Origin: JAABRU01 sp050180235
GTDB lineage: Bacteria; Desulfobacterota; Desulfobacteria; Desulfobacterales; Desulfococcaceae
Reading direction: 5' to 3'
DNA length: 64,000 nucleotides
Assembly (NCBI GenBank): GCA_050180235.1
Contig: JBFXEJ010000003.1
Span: 62,001-126,000 of the forward strand
A model generated the notes under the pieces. That model searched no databases and was not told the DNA's origin. It saw only the letters and a program-made list of their open reading frames with translations. Of this stretch, positions 8,928 to 18,558 are shown one piece after another (positions within the stretch are counted from its first letter, which is position 1; each line of letters opens with the position of its first letter). A program made the translations under genes and the position numbers.

Positions 8928-10112
8928 TTATCTGATACCGATTTCCTCATCTGTGAGATAACAGGCCGGGTCTGGAGCCCAGACATCATCATAAATGGCC
9001 TCTGCACGCACCCGGAAATTTCCTCCGCAGATACTGAGCCACTGACACTGCGCGCACCGTCCTTTGACATACTGTTTCTTGTCTTTGAGTTTGGACAGGA
9101 GCGGATCAGACATATCGGTCCAGATTTCAGAAAAAGGCCGGTGCCGGATATTGCCGAAACTGTGATGACGCCAGAACTGATCCGCATAAACCTCACCGTC
9201 CCAGCTCACGCAGCCAATACCCCGTCCGGAATTGTTGCCTTCGTTCATCTGCAGCAGTTCCAGCACTTCTTTGGCACGCTCCGGATTTTCCTTTTTCATG
9301 CGCAGGTACAGGTAGGGCCCGTCCGCATGGTTGTCAACGGTCAGCACCTCTTTCTCAATTCCCCTGTCAAACATGTCTTTGGTGCGATCCATAATCAGAT
9401 CCACCACCTTCCGGGTTTCTTCATGGCTCAGGTCATCTTTGACCAGTTCCGATCCCCGGCCTGCATACACCAGATGATAGAAACAGATGCGGGGAATATT
9501 GCGTTCCTCCAGCAGATCAAAAATCGCAGGAATCTCCCCCGCGTTGAAGCGGTTGATGGTAAAGCGCAGCCCCACCTTGATGCCAGCGTCCTGGGAATTT
9601 TTGATTCCTTCCAGAGCGGCTTTGAACGCTCCCTTCATTCCCCGGAATTTGTCATGAACCTCTTCCATGCCATCCAGACTTACACCCACATAGGACAGCC
9701 CGATTTTTTTCAGAATTTTTGCTTTTTCCTGTGTAATCAGGGTTCCGTTGGTGGAAATCACAGCGCGCAGACCTTTGGAAACAGCATATTCAGCAAGTTC
9801 CGGCAGATCTTTGTGCATCATAGGTTCTCCGCCGGAAAAAAGAATCACAGGCACACCAAAGTGTGCGAAATCATCAATGAGTTTTTTCCCTTCCGCTGTG
9901 CTGAGTTCATTTTTGAAAACCTGATCCTTTGCATGGGCATAGCAATGCACACATTTGAGATTGCAGCGCCGGGTCATGTTCCAGACCACCACCGGTTTTT
10001 TGTCTTCGGAAAACTGAAGCAGATGGGAGGGCAGTTGTCCGGAATGGCGGCCGTAACGCAACGCATCCGAAGGTTCCACAGTTCCGCAGTAGAGTTTGGA
10101 TATTCCAATCAT
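8928..10112 (-). CDS. ahbC: 12,18-didecarboxysiroheme deacetylase (radical SAM, AhbC)
   Basis: A 394-aa radical SAM enzyme of the alternative heme pathway, where AhbC removes two acetate side chains from 12,18-didecarboxysiroheme to give Fe-coproporphyrin III. The N-terminus IGISKLYCGTVEPSDALRYG is characteristic of AhbC rather than AhbD. The 4Fe-4S cysteines are C50, C54 and C57 (RRCNLKCVHCYAH). A C-terminal auxiliary cluster region has GRCAQCQWLSICGGN. NirJ-type proteins are close relatives, but the hemB neighbour favours AhbC. Confidence 0.88.
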   Translation of the reverse strand: MIGISKLYCGTVEPSDALRYGRHSGQLPSHLLQFSEDKKPVVVWNMTRRCNLKCVHCYAHAKDQVFKNELSTAEGKKLIDDFAHFGVPVILFSGGEPMMHKDLPELAEYAVSKGLRAVISTNGTLITQEKAKILKKIGLSYVGVSLDGMEEVHDKFRGMKGAFKAALEGIKNSQDAGIKVGLRFTINRFNAGEIPAIFDLLEERNIPRICFYHLVYAGRGSELVKDDLSHEETRKVVDLIMDRTKDMFDRGIEKEVLTVDNHADGPYLYLRMKKENPERAKEVLELLQMNEGNNSGRGIGCVSWDGEVYADQFWRHHSFGNIRHRPFSEIWTDMSDPLLSKLKDKKQYVKGRCAQCQWLSICGGNFRVRAEAIYDDVWAPDPACYLTDEEIGIR

Positions 10113-10236
10113 TGTTGTAACACTTTCCTGGGTTGAATAATAAAAATCAAGCTATTTCCGGCATGTTGTGATTTTCCGGCATTAAGATGCCGGTGACAGA
10201 GACAAACCGAAGCCAATCCCCGGTATTGAAAATGGA

Positions 10237-10270
10237 AAAGGACACGAAAGTATGATTTTCCGTGTCCTTT
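10237..10270. terminator. hairpin between ahbC and clpX-like gene
   Basis: Perfect 10-bp arms AAAGGACACG (10237-10246) and CGTGTCCTTT (10261-10270) with a 14-nt loop. It lies downstream of the clpX-like gene and upstream of ahbC, both on the minus strand. No strong U-run follows, so it could be a rho-independent terminator of the upstream gene or a plain inverted repeat. Confidence 0.5.
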
Positions 10271-10336
10271 GGCAGATTATCAAAAAAATGGAAAAAATTT
10301 CAGTCCGGACACAGGGCATCCTTCCGGAAAAAAATT

Positions 10337-12085
10337 TCACTGTGCTTTCAGCAGTTCTCCGATATAGGCATCCGGATTTTTAAGTGCCTCATGGGTGATG
10401 AAAAAACGGTTCCTCCCGGTTTTCTGCCGCACCAGTTTCAGGCCGTATTCAAAATCAAGATTCAGTTTTTTATAAAACTCATCCATATGGGATTCGTCCC
10501 TGAAAACCTTCCCGATAATGTAATCAATTGCGTCTTCCTCCATCACGATATTGATATCATGACTTTTGTAAAAATACAGTTCCATCTTCTTGATTTCATC
10601 GGAACAGAGTTTGACCTTCCGGATCACATTTTCCACATCCATTGTATGTCCGGAATAGTACTCTGCCACGATATCCGAGCGCGATGGCGTAAGCGGCAGA
10701 TTGTATTTTTCAGCCAGATTACGTTCATCAGAAGTGATATAGGAGCGGATGAAATCCTTTTCCTCTGATTTCAGTTTTTCAAACATTTCAGATATGCGGC
10801 TCTGATCCGGATTCTCTGTCAGTTCCCGCAGAGATTCTTCCGGATGATCGATCACTTCCTCTGTCACCGGAAATATCATTGTTTTGGTGGAAGGCAGAAC
10901 TTTTTCAAAAGGGAGAATTGCGTGTTCCACCGCGCTTACCAGTCCCCTGGCTCCGGTATTTTCGCAAAAGGCACGGACAGCCAGCTTCCGCAGGGCTTCC
11001 TCCTGGAATTTGATTCGTATGCCGTATGCGGAAAAATCCAGCTTTTTCCCCAGAATGACAGGGTTGTTGGGGTTTTTCAGAATCTGGAACAGATCCTCCT
11101 CGCCCAGACGCTCCAGCACAGCGTGAACAGGCAGACGTCCGATAAATTCTGATTCAAAACCGTATTCAATCAGATCTTCCGAACGCACATGACGGAGAAT
11201 CTCATCCGGGCTCCGGCTTCCTTTCAACTGAGCGCCGAAACCGATGCCTTTTTTGTTCATGCGCCGGGTGATGATTTCCGGAAGTTCGGCAAAGGCCCCG
11301 CTCATGATGAACAGGATATTCCGGGTATTGACCGTGCGTTTGTCCCGTTTGCCGGTTTTACGGAAACGTTCAATTTCCTGAATCATGGAAATGGGATCAT
11401 GGGGAACCTTGAGCTCCACATCCGTATCTTCCATGGGTTTAAGCAGAGCGCGCTGCACTCCGGTACGGGAAACATCTGCGCCAATCATATTCCGGCTGGA
11501 TGCGATTTTGTCAATCTCATCTATATAAATGATGCCCTGCTGGGCCAGTTCAATGTCATCATCCGCCTCCCTGACCAGATCGCGCACCAGATCCTCCACA
11601 TCACCGCCCACATAACCGGTTTCGCTGAATTTGGTGGCATCCCCTTTGACAAAGGGCACCCCGATTTTGTTGGCAATTAGGCGGATCATATAGGTCTTGC
11701 CGACCCCTGTGGGGCCGATCATCAGCACATTGTTTTTGATGCGGCCCACAGGCTGCTGTGCATCACTTCCCAGAGTTTCGCTGTGCCGGATCCTATTGAA
11801 ATGTGTGCAGATTTTGGTTGCAAGTATGGCTTTGGCCTGATCCTGCCGGACGATGTACTGATCCAGATAGGCTATCAGTTCACGGGGTTTGAGATCAAAA
11901 CTGATTTTTTTCTTTTTCTCCCGGATACTGCCTTTTTCCATCACAAGTTCCTGGGGAATGCTCATGGGCGAGATGATTTTCACCTCCCCCCCGAATTTTT
12001 TTGCCAGAAATTCGGCAAGCTCTCTTTCGATTTCCTTGGGGTCGGGTATTCTTTCGTTTTGTATGCTCATGTTATGGATTTCCAT
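10337..12085 (-). CDS. ClpX-like AAA+ unfoldase without zinc finger
   Basis: A 582-aa AAA+ protein. Walker A is GPTGVGKTYMIR, Walker B IIYIDEIDKIA, the pore loop TGYVGGDVEDL and the ClpP-docking loop IGFGA (in KKGIGFGAQL), all as in ClpX. It lacks the N-terminal four-cysteine zinc domain of ClpX and carries ~160 extra C-terminal residues with no motif I recognise. The conserved IGF loop suggests it feeds ClpP, with a different adaptor or substrate set (inference). The ATG at 12085 has no clear ribosome site; ATG at 12070 is an alternative start. clpP is not nearby. Confidence 0.85.
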   Translation of the reverse strand: MEIHNMSIQNERIPDPKEIERELAEFLAKKFGGEVKIISPMSIPQELVMEKGSIREKKKKISFDLKPRELIAYLDQYIVRQDQAKAILATKICTHFNRIRHSETLGSDAQQPVGRIKNNVLMIGPTGVGKTYMIRLIANKIGVPFVKGDATKFSETGYVGGDVEDLVRDLVREADDDIELAQQGIIYIDEIDKIASSRNMIGADVSRTGVQRALLKPMEDTDVELKVPHDPISMIQEIERFRKTGKRDKRTVNTRNILFIMSGAFAELPEIITRRMNKKGIGFGAQLKGSRSPDEILRHVRSEDLIEYGFESEFIGRLPVHAVLERLGEEDLFQILKNPNNPVILGKKLDFSAYGIRIKFQEEALRKLAVRAFCENTGARGLVSAVEHAILPFEKVLPSTKTMIFPVTEEVIDHPEESLRELTENPDQSRISEMFEKLKSEEKDFIRSYITSDERNLAEKYNLPLTPSRSDIVAEYYSGHTMDVENVIRKVKLCSDEIKKMELYFYKSHDINIVMEEDAIDYIIGKVFRDESHMDEFYKKLNLDFEYGLKLVRQKTGRNRFFITHEALKNPDAYIGELLKAQ

Positions 12086-12190
12086 TGTTTGTATATAATA
12101 ATGAAGTCATAATAATCATGGCAGCCGGATATGCAAGAACAGGGGGGAAGAATTTATGAAAACCAGATGAAAAAAATCAAAGACAGGGTA

Positions 12191-12266
12191 TGGTGCGCCC
12201 GGCTGGAATCGAACCAGCGGCTTTCAGCTCCGGAGGCTGACGCTCTATCCACTGAGCTACGGGCGC
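12191..12266 (-). tRNA. tRNA-Arg (anticodon CCG)
   Basis: A 76-nt cloverleaf with encoded CCA. The acceptor GCGCCCG pairs with CGGGCGC, the D arm contains AGCTCAGTGGATAGAGC, the anticodon loop is CTCCGGA (anticodon CCG, decoding CGG), and the T arm contains GGTTCGATTCC. It stands alone between the clpX-like gene and the receiver gene. Confidence 0.97.
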
Positions 12267-12670
12267 ATACAGAAAAATCTTATAGATGATTGCCGCAGAG
12301 AAGTCAAGACCAAAAAATTAGGGATTGATGAATCTGTAAAAAGTCTGATTTCAGATTGTTCCCTCATTCCTGCAAAAGCGGGAATCCGGTGCTTTCAAAA
12401 TGTTACAGGCTCAGGCTTTTGCCGGATTTACGGGATTTCCTCGTTTATCAGGGATTTGACTGCGAAAATTTTTTTCTCTGCGGATGTCCCTGATGCTTTT
12501 GCAGGGACAGATATTTTTCCCTTTGTTCTCTTTGGAATATTTTTCAGTCCGGCAGAAAAAGGGATTCTGCCCCTGCCCTTTTTTCATTGCCTGTTGCCTA
12601 TGAATAAAATTCGTGGTATATAAAAAATATGGAATTCAAAACTGCAGTCTGTCACAGAAAAGGAGAAAAA
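12267..12670. other. intergenic region without gene
   Basis: About 400 bp with no credible gene. It contains one degenerate copy of the CTCATTCC...GGGAATCC type repeat near 12362-12392 and a purine-rich ribosome site (AGGAGAA) just before the receiver gene. Nothing else stands out. Confidence 0.6.
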
Positions 12671-13054
12671 ATGAGCAAGAAAAGAATACTTGTTGTGGAC
12701 GACGAACCGGATTTTGCCGCCATTGTCCAGAAAAATCTGAAAAAAGAGGGTTTTGATGTGGAAGTGGCCTATGACGGTGTGCAGGCCCTTGAAAAGGTGA
12801 AAGCAAATCCGCCGGATGCCATTGTGCTGGATGTGATGATGCCTGAAAAAGACGGATATGAGGTATGCAGAGAGCTGAAAAGCAGTGATGCCTACCGCAA
12901 TATTCCCATTGTCATGCTCACGGCAGTGGCCGATCATGTGTCTTCCACCCGTTATTCCCATTCTGACGGTATGAGCATGGAAGCCGATGATTATCTTCCC
13001 AAACCGGCATCTGCTGATCAGATAACTGACAGTATCCGGAGCCTGCTGGAATAA
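12671..13054 (+). CDS. single-domain response regulator
   Basis: A 127-aa receiver protein with no output domain. It has the acidic pair D10/D11 (VVDDEP), phospho-acceptor D54 (IVLDVMMPEKDG) and conserved K111 (DDYLPKP). The start at 12671 is set by AGGAGAA 5 nt upstream. CheY-like proteins of this type act by protein-protein contact. No kinase is adjacent, so the partner is unknown. Confidence 0.9.
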   Translation: MSKKRILVVDDEPDFAAIVQKNLKKEGFDVEVAYDGVQALEKVKANPPDAIVLDVMMPEKDGYEVCRELKSSDAYRNIPIVMLTAVADHVSSTRYSHSDGMSMEADDYLPKPASADQITDSIRSLLE

Positions 13055-13094
13055 GACAGTTCAGACGATTTTTCCAAAAATAAACTTCCTGCTT

Positions 13095-13122
13095 TGCCGG
13101 GAGGGTGAAAACTGTCCCGGCA
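13095..13122. terminator. hairpin after receiver gene
   Basis: Arms TGCCGGGA (13095-13102) and TCCCGGCA (13115-13122) with a 12-nt loop, 40 nt past the receiver stop. There is no U-run, so the terminator role is only plausible. Confidence 0.4.
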
Positions 13123-13302
13123 GAGCATACAGGAAATTGAATTCATTGCATGATTCGGCATAAAAAATTTCCATTCCGTGTCCGGCATATTATTTTTTTT
13201 AACGCCTCACGGAACCGGGTTCAGGAATGGGAATTTTGCCGCATTCTGCGGAAAAAAACAGCATACGGAACCCGCCATCAGGCAAGGAAACCATTGTATC
13301 AT

Positions 13303-14322
13303 ATGGAAAAAGAAAAGGATGAAAACGGTAAGAAACTGACATTTACGGATATAGAATATTCCCGGCAGCTTTTCGGGGAGCATAACCGCAATCTGCAGAG
13401 AATTGCCGATGCACTGGAAGTGGTTATCCACGCCAGAGGCAGCAGTGTTTCTATCCAGGGGGATGACATCGGAACAAATCTGGCTGACAAAATTCTCAAT
13501 CAGTTGTACGATCTCATCAAAAGCGGTTATCCTGTCTATCCCAATGACATTGACTATGCGGTCAGCATTCTGTGCAATGATGATCGTGCCTGCCTCAAAG
13601 ACATTTTTCTGGATACCGTCTATATCACTTCCAAAAAGCGCTCCATCACTCCCAAGAGCCGCAATCAGAAGGATTATATTGATGCCATGCGCGGTTTTGA
13701 CATTGTTTTCGGCATTGGCCCGGCCGGAACCGGAAAAACCTATCTGGCTATGGCTATGGCCGTGGCAGCGCTTTCCAAAGGCATTGTCAGCCGAATCATC
13801 CTGACCCGTCCCGCAGTGGAGGCGGGCGAGGCTCTGGGATTTCTGCCCGGTGATCTTACGGAAAAGGTGGATCCCTATCTCAGACCCCTGTATGACGCGC
13901 TTCATGACATGATGCGTTTTGAAAAAGTTTCAGGGCTGATGCAGCAGGGGGTGATTGAGGTGGCTCCCCTTGCTTTCATGCGGGGACGCACCCTCAATGA
14001 TTCTTTCATTATTCTCGATGAGGCCCAGAACACCACATCCGAGCAGATGAAGATGTTTCTGACCCGTATAGGGTTCAATTCCAAAGCTGTTATCACCGGA
14101 GATGTCACCCAGATTGATCTGCCGGCCCACCGCATGTCAGGGCTGGTGGAAGCCAGGGATATCCTCCAGAAAGTCAGGGGCATCAAATTTGTTTTTTTCT
14201 CCAAAACCGATGTGGTCCGTCACAGGCTGGTGCAGGAAATTATCCAGGCATACGAAGAACTTGACGCGGGCAGAAAAAATGCAAAGGCTGGCACAGAACC
14301 CGCTTATGCTGTGAAAAAATGA
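13303..14322 (+). CDS. phoH: PhoH-family ATPase
   Basis: A 339-aa PhoH-like P-loop protein. Walker A is GIGPAGTGKTYLAMAMAV, Walker B is FIILDEAQNTT, and the family blocks ILTRPAVEAGEALGFLPGD and VITGDVTQIDLP are intact. An N-terminal KH-like segment precedes the ATPase. ATG 13303 fits family length; the open frame extends to 13150, but that upstream peptide looks non-coding. It overlaps the next gene by 4 nt (ATGA) and heads the common phoH-pgpH-ybeY operon tied to RNA and ribosome metabolism. Confidence 0.92.
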   Translation: MEKEKDENGKKLTFTDIEYSRQLFGEHNRNLQRIADALEVVIHARGSSVSIQGDDIGTNLADKILNQLYDLIKSGYPVYPNDIDYAVSILCNDDRACLKDIFLDTVYITSKKRSITPKSRNQKDYIDAMRGFDIVFGIGPAGTGKTYLAMAMAVAALSKGIVSRIILTRPAVEAGEALGFLPGDLTEKVDPYLRPLYDALHDMMRFEKVSGLMQQGVIEVAPLAFMRGRTLNDSFIILDEAQNTTSEQMKMFLTRIGFNSKAVITGDVTQIDLPAHRMSGLVEARDILQKVRGIKFVFFSKTDVVRHRLVQEIIQAYEELDAGRKNAKAGTEPAYAVKK

Positions 14323-16748
14323 AAATCGGAAAAATCAGAAACGATTTCATCGGATTTCTTAAAACCGGGGAACCGGTTCGGTGGATACTGCTTTTTTCTG
14401 TTATGACCGTGTTTACCGTCATTCTGTATCCCCATATCATTTTTACAAAACACACATGGCAGCAGGGAGATGTGGCAGACAGGGACATCAAGGCCCCGGA
14501 TGATTTTCTTATCGAAGACAAAGCCGCCACAGAAAAAAAACGCAAAGAGGCATCCGAAGCTGTTCTCACTGTCTATGACCACAATGCGGAACTGCTGAGC
14601 AAAATTGCCCTGAATGTGAACAACGCTTTTCAGATGATGCGGGAAATATTTCAGGAAAAGGAAAGCGCTGTTTTGGAAGAGGCTGAAACTCTGTCTTCAA
14701 AAGTACCTGCTGATGAAAACGGGGGGAAAAACCTGCATGACCGGATTTGGGAGATGAGAGAGGGGTTTGAAAAGCAGATCGGCATTCCGGTCAGCAGCGG
14801 CGCATTCAGAATTCTGGAAACCTATCAGTTTTCCCCTGATATTCCGGATCTGATTCTGAAAATTATGAAAGAAATACTGGAAAACGGAGTGGTGGCCAGC
14901 AAAGAATTTCTCATGCGGGAGTCAGAGAGGGGAATCGTACTGAGAACCGTGGAAACCCAGGAAGAACGGGTATTCACAAATCTGAAAAAAGTTTACGGTC
15001 TGGATCAGGCCAAAACCATGGTGCGCGTTGCGGGTCAGCCCATACTCAGGGATCAGAATTATACTTTGGTCAACCTGATCGTGGATTTCACCCAGCAGCT
15101 CATTCAGCCCAATATCACTTTCAACCTGAATGAAACCGAGGAGCGGAAGAAAAAAGCGGCAGAATCTGTACAGCCCATATTTTACAAAATCAAGTCCGGA
15201 GAAATGCTTCTGCGGGAGGGGGAAAGGGTTACGGAGCTGCAGATGCTCAAACTAGAAGCACTGCGCAGACAGCACCGGCGGGAAAGCCGCTTTGCGCGGG
15301 TGGTCGGGAGTCTGGCAATTGTGATGAGTCTGCTGGTGATAACAGTTTTTCTCCATACGCGGCTGCCTGGCAGACGGAGACTGCGGACAAACCGGGAACT
15401 GCTGTTTCTTTCTGTCATGCTGATCTTTTATTTCCTTTTTCCGGGCATATTCCTGACCCTGTTTGATTCTCTGGCCCGGAACACACCTTTTCACATATCT
15501 GAAAATTCCATGTTTTTCGGAATTCCGCTTGCCTCCGGTGCCATGACGGTCTGCCTTTTCATGGGCTTTGGGCTTGCTGCGACCTATTCGCTGGTTCTCT
15601 CTGTCGGCACTGCGATCATTTTCCAGAGCCGGTTTGAGGTTTTTGTTTATTTCTTTCTCACCTGCCTTATGTCAGCCTACTGGATGCAGAGCTGCCGGGA
15701 GCGGAAAGTCTTTATCCGGGCCGGTTTCAAAACAGGTCTGCTGAATATGGGACTGGCTGCGGCCCTTTCGTTTTATATGGGAGATTTTTCAGGGGGAACA
15801 GTTTTCCGGAACCTGCTGACCGCGTTTATGAGCGGGATTGTTTCGGGCGTACTGACAGCAGGCATTGTTCCGCTTATGGAAATGACTTTTGGATATATTA
15901 CGGATATTACCCTGCTGGAACTGGCAAACCTGGAGCAGCCCATTTTGCGCAGACTGATGATGGAGGCACCCGGAACCTATCATCACTGTGTGGTGGTGGG
16001 ATCCATGGTGGAGGCGGCTGCTGCTGAAATCGGGGCAAATCCCCTGCTGGCAAAGGTATGCGGATATTACCATGATATTGGCAAAATCCGCAAACCCCTC
16101 TACTTTGTCGAAAACCAGGGCGGCGGCAAAAACCGTCATGACAAACTGGCTCCTTCCATGTCCGGACTGATTCTGATTTCCCATGTCAAAGACGGGGTGG
16201 ATATGGCCGTAAAAAACAAACTCGGCCCGGATATTACAGACGCTATCCGTCAGCATCACGGGACCAGTCTTATCAAATTTTTTTATGAAAAAGCCAGGCA
16301 GCTCAAGGGGGATGACGCTGTCAATATTGCAGATTACCGGTATCCGGGCCCCAAGCCCCAGACCCGTGAAATCGCTCTGGTAATGCTCGCGGATGTGGTT
16401 GAGGCAGCCTCCCGGACTCTGGAGGATCCCACGCCATCCCGGATTCAGGGACTGGTCAGGAACCTGATTACCAATGTGTTCACAGACGGCCAGTTGGATG
16501 ACTGCGAACTCACGCTGCGGGATCTGGATAAAATTGGAAAAACCTTCAATAAAATACTCAACGGAATCCACCATCACCGCATTGAATATCCGGAGCAGAA
16601 AACAGGTGCAGACGGAAAGGAGAAAAATGGCAGTACTGATAACAGACAACCGAAATCAGCCACAGGAGAAGACAGAGCCGGATCCGGCAGCGCCGGAAAG
16701 GATAAGACAGATCGCACAGACAGTCCTGCACGAGATGGGATCGCCTGA
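14319..16748 (+). CDS. 7TMR-HD phosphohydrolase, PgpH-like
   Basis: An 809-aa membrane protein. One N-terminal transmembrane helix (~24-42) precedes a large extracytoplasmic 7TMR-HDED domain, then about seven transmembrane helices (~330-520) and a cytoplasmic HD domain with GTYHHCVVVGSMVEAAA, YYHDIGKIRKP and IRQHHGT. PgpH relatives hydrolyse cyclic di-AMP. The last ~40 residues are low complexity and overlap ybeY out of frame by 122 nt, so the extreme C-terminus is probably unstructured. Confidence 0.92.
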   Translation: MKIGKIRNDFIGFLKTGEPVRWILLFSVMTVFTVILYPHIIFTKHTWQQGDVADRDIKAPDDFLIEDKAATEKKRKEASEAVLTVYDHNAELLSKIALNVNNAFQMMREIFQEKESAVLEEAETLSSKVPADENGGKNLHDRIWEMREGFEKQIGIPVSSGAFRILETYQFSPDIPDLILKIMKEILENGVVASKEFLMRESERGIVLRTVETQEERVFTNLKKVYGLDQAKTMVRVAGQPILRDQNYTLVNLIVDFTQQLIQPNITFNLNETEERKKKAAESVQPIFYKIKSGEMLLREGERVTELQMLKLEALRRQHRRESRFARVVGSLAIVMSLLVITVFLHTRLPGRRRLRTNRELLFLSVMLIFYFLFPGIFLTLFDSLARNTPFHISENSMFFGIPLASGAMTVCLFMGFGLAATYSLVLSVGTAIIFQSRFEVFVYFFLTCLMSAYWMQSCRERKVFIRAGFKTGLLNMGLAAALSFYMGDFSGGTVFRNLLTAFMSGIVSGVLTAGIVPLMEMTFGYITDITLLELANLEQPILRRLMMEAPGTYHHCVVVGSMVEAAAAEIGANPLLAKVCGYYHDIGKIRKPLYFVENQGGGKNRHDKLAPSMSGLILISHVKDGVDMAVKNKLGPDITDAIRQHHGTSLIKFFYEKARQLKGDDAVNIADYRYPGPKPQTREIALVMLADVVEAASRTLEDPTPSRIQGLVRNLITNVFTDGQLDDCELTLRDLDKIGKTFNKILNGIHHHRIEYPEQKTGADGKEKNGSTDNRQPKSATGEDRAGSGSAGKDKTDRTDSPARDGIA

Positions 16749-17115
16749 GGCAGAGCTGTCAGTGCTGATCTGCGGAGATCCGGAAATCGCGGAATACAAT
16801 GAAGTCTATCTGAAAAGAAAGGGGCCGACCAATGTAATTGCCTTTCCCATGCAGGAAGGCGATTTTTCCGATATTTCACCCTATCTGCTTGGGGATGTGG
16901 TCATTTCCGCAGAAACAGCACAAAGAGAATCTGAAAATATGGGAATCTCCTTTGAGGAAAGGGTAGATGAGCTGCTCATACACGGCATACTTCACCTTTT
17001 CGGATACGATCATGAAAAATCCGAAGAGGAGGAACTGCGCATGGAAAAAAAAAGCCTGGAACTGCTGTCACGCATCCGGCAGACACAAAAGCCGAACCCG
17101 GCAATACCCGGTTAA
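16627..17115 (+). CDS. ybeY: endoribonuclease YbeY
   Basis: A 162-aa rRNA maturation factor. The zinc triad is in HGILHLFGYDH (H-x3-H-x5-H), and FERxDELLIHG-type flanking sequence is present. The start is fixed by AAAGGAG 6-12 nt upstream and by the family N-terminus. It lies wholly downstream of, but overlaps by 122 nt, the PgpH-like gene, indicating coupled translation. YbeY processes the 16S rRNA 3' end and takes part in ribosome quality control. Confidence 0.95.
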   Translation: MAVLITDNRNQPQEKTEPDPAAPERIRQIAQTVLHEMGSPEAELSVLICGDPEIAEYNEVYLKRKGPTNVIAFPMQEGDFSDISPYLLGDVVISAETAQRESENMGISFEERVDELLIHGILHLFGYDHEKSEEEELRMEKKSLELLSRIRQTQKPNPAIPG

Positions 17116-17169
17116 ACTTATTTTGAATAATAATCTGTAGGGGCCTGCCCCTGCAGTACATGGCTGTTA

Positions 17170-17272
17170 AGGTGATTTCTGAAAATAAATATCCCGGTTC
17201 AGTTCACAGGCACAGGGCAAAAGCCGGAAGCTTTTGCTACTTTTCCGGTATATTTTTTCCTGGAAATCAACT
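17170..17272. repeat. MITE-like element, family A, copy 2
   Basis: Starts AGGTGATTTCTGAAAATAAA and has the family interior (CACAGGCACAGGGCAAAAGC). The right end GGAAATCAACT is one or two bases off the consensus. It is flanked by CTGTTA and TAACAG, so a larger inverted repeat encloses it. It lies between ybeY and the MetE/UroD-like gene. Confidence 0.75.
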
Positions 17273-17319
17273 AACAGCCCTGTGCCCCTGTAGTATGCCA
17301 GAATAAAATTAGCTGTGCA

Positions 17320-18390
17320 TTACTGACTTTTTCTCAATATCCCTGACAGTTCCCTGGTAAGATACAGAACCTTTTCAGCATGTTCCGGCCGCAGGGAACC
17401 GGTCCCGCAGCTCGGTGTAATGATAGACTGTTTCAGTACCGTTTCCCGGTCAAATCCCAGAGCGCAAATCTGCCTGATCTGTTCTTCCCACAAAAAAGCA
17501 AGAGAATCAGGCGTTTCCCTTTCTATATCATCCGCATTTCCGGTTGGCACAATTCCCCAGGCTATGTATTTTCCGTCATGGAGGAATTTTTTTATGGCTC
17601 CGGCATAGAGGATAAAACGGTCAAAAAAGGAATAACTGTCAAAATTCACAATATCCACTTCCGTATTCATAATCAGATCCCATTCCGTATTCGCGCAGAC
17701 ATGGATGCCGGCCAGTCCTCCTTCTGCATGAACGGCCTCAATGACCTCATTGAGTGCGGTTTTCACGTCCTGCTTTGAGATGCTGATAAATTCCGAGGAA
17801 CCAAAACCGGCCAGAGCGGGTTCATCCAGAAAAATGATGACCGGGCATCCAAAGCCCGAAAGCTGCCGCACCTGCCATTTCGCTTTCATGGCCAGCAGTT
17901 TTACTGCCGCATCCCTTACCTGTTCATCGTAAAAAACAGATCGTCCCTCCCGGTCTTTGACAGCCGTGGCAAAGGTCAGGGGGCCGGTTACCTGCCCCTT
18001 GACCGCAGCAGGTGCAGGTTTTATTTTTCGGAGATAATCCAGAAAAACAAAAAATCCTTTGGCTGTGTCCGGTTTCAGTGCAAAACGGGATGTGCCCATG
18101 TCCGCGTCTCCCTGGGATACTGCCATGTATTCCTCATAAAAATGCAGCAGTTCATCAGGAAAATTTTCATGCAGTGTATCCAGATACGAACGGTCAGTCT
18201 CAATTGTCAGACCGGGCAGACCCGGCATAAACTGAAAAATCATGCCCTCTTCCGCATATACGGGCAACTGAATCCATACAGGAATTTCAGGAGTGTACTG
18301 CTGTACTTTTTCCGCTGCATCCCGATGGCTGGTCAGAGGAAGACTTCCAATCAGTGTGGCAAGGCCGCGGGGGCAAAAAAAATTTTTCAT
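17320..18390 (-). CDS. MetE/UroD-superfamily zinc methyltransferase-like protein
   Basis: A 356-aa (beta/alpha)8 protein resembling the C-terminal half of cobalamin-independent methionine synthase. Likely zinc ligands are H and C in GIHVCANTEW and C in TPSCGTGS; FLDEPALAG and the early RGLATLIGSLPLT are also family features. It lacks the N-terminal MetE half, so its methyl donor may be a corrinoid protein or another small molecule rather than polyglutamyl-folate (inference). Divergent from the ATP-grasp gene. Confidence 0.75.
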   Translation of the reverse strand: MKNFFCPRGLATLIGSLPLTSHRDAAEKVQQYTPEIPVWIQLPVYAEEGMIFQFMPGLPGLTIETDRSYLDTLHENFPDELLHFYEEYMAVSQGDADMGTSRFALKPDTAKGFFVFLDYLRKIKPAPAAVKGQVTGPLTFATAVKDREGRSVFYDEQVRDAAVKLLAMKAKWQVRQLSGFGCPVIIFLDEPALAGFGSSEFISISKQDVKTALNEVIEAVHAEGGLAGIHVCANTEWDLIMNTEVDIVNFDSYSFFDRFILYAGAIKKFLHDGKYIAWGIVPTGNADDIERETPDSLAFLWEEQIRQICALGFDRETVLKQSIITPSCGTGSLRPEHAEKVLYLTRELSGILRKSQ

Positions 18391-18558
18391 AAATATTCGT
18401 CCTTTCTTTCAAGACAGTGGCAGAATCTGAAATTCTGTGATAATTAGCATGAACATCAGCATATGGCAAGGGGCAGATGTCCTGCCTTTCAGACACGGCA
18501 GTTGCCGGAGTCCGGCAGGACAGTTCAGGAAAACAAACCGTAAGAAAGGAACTTTATC

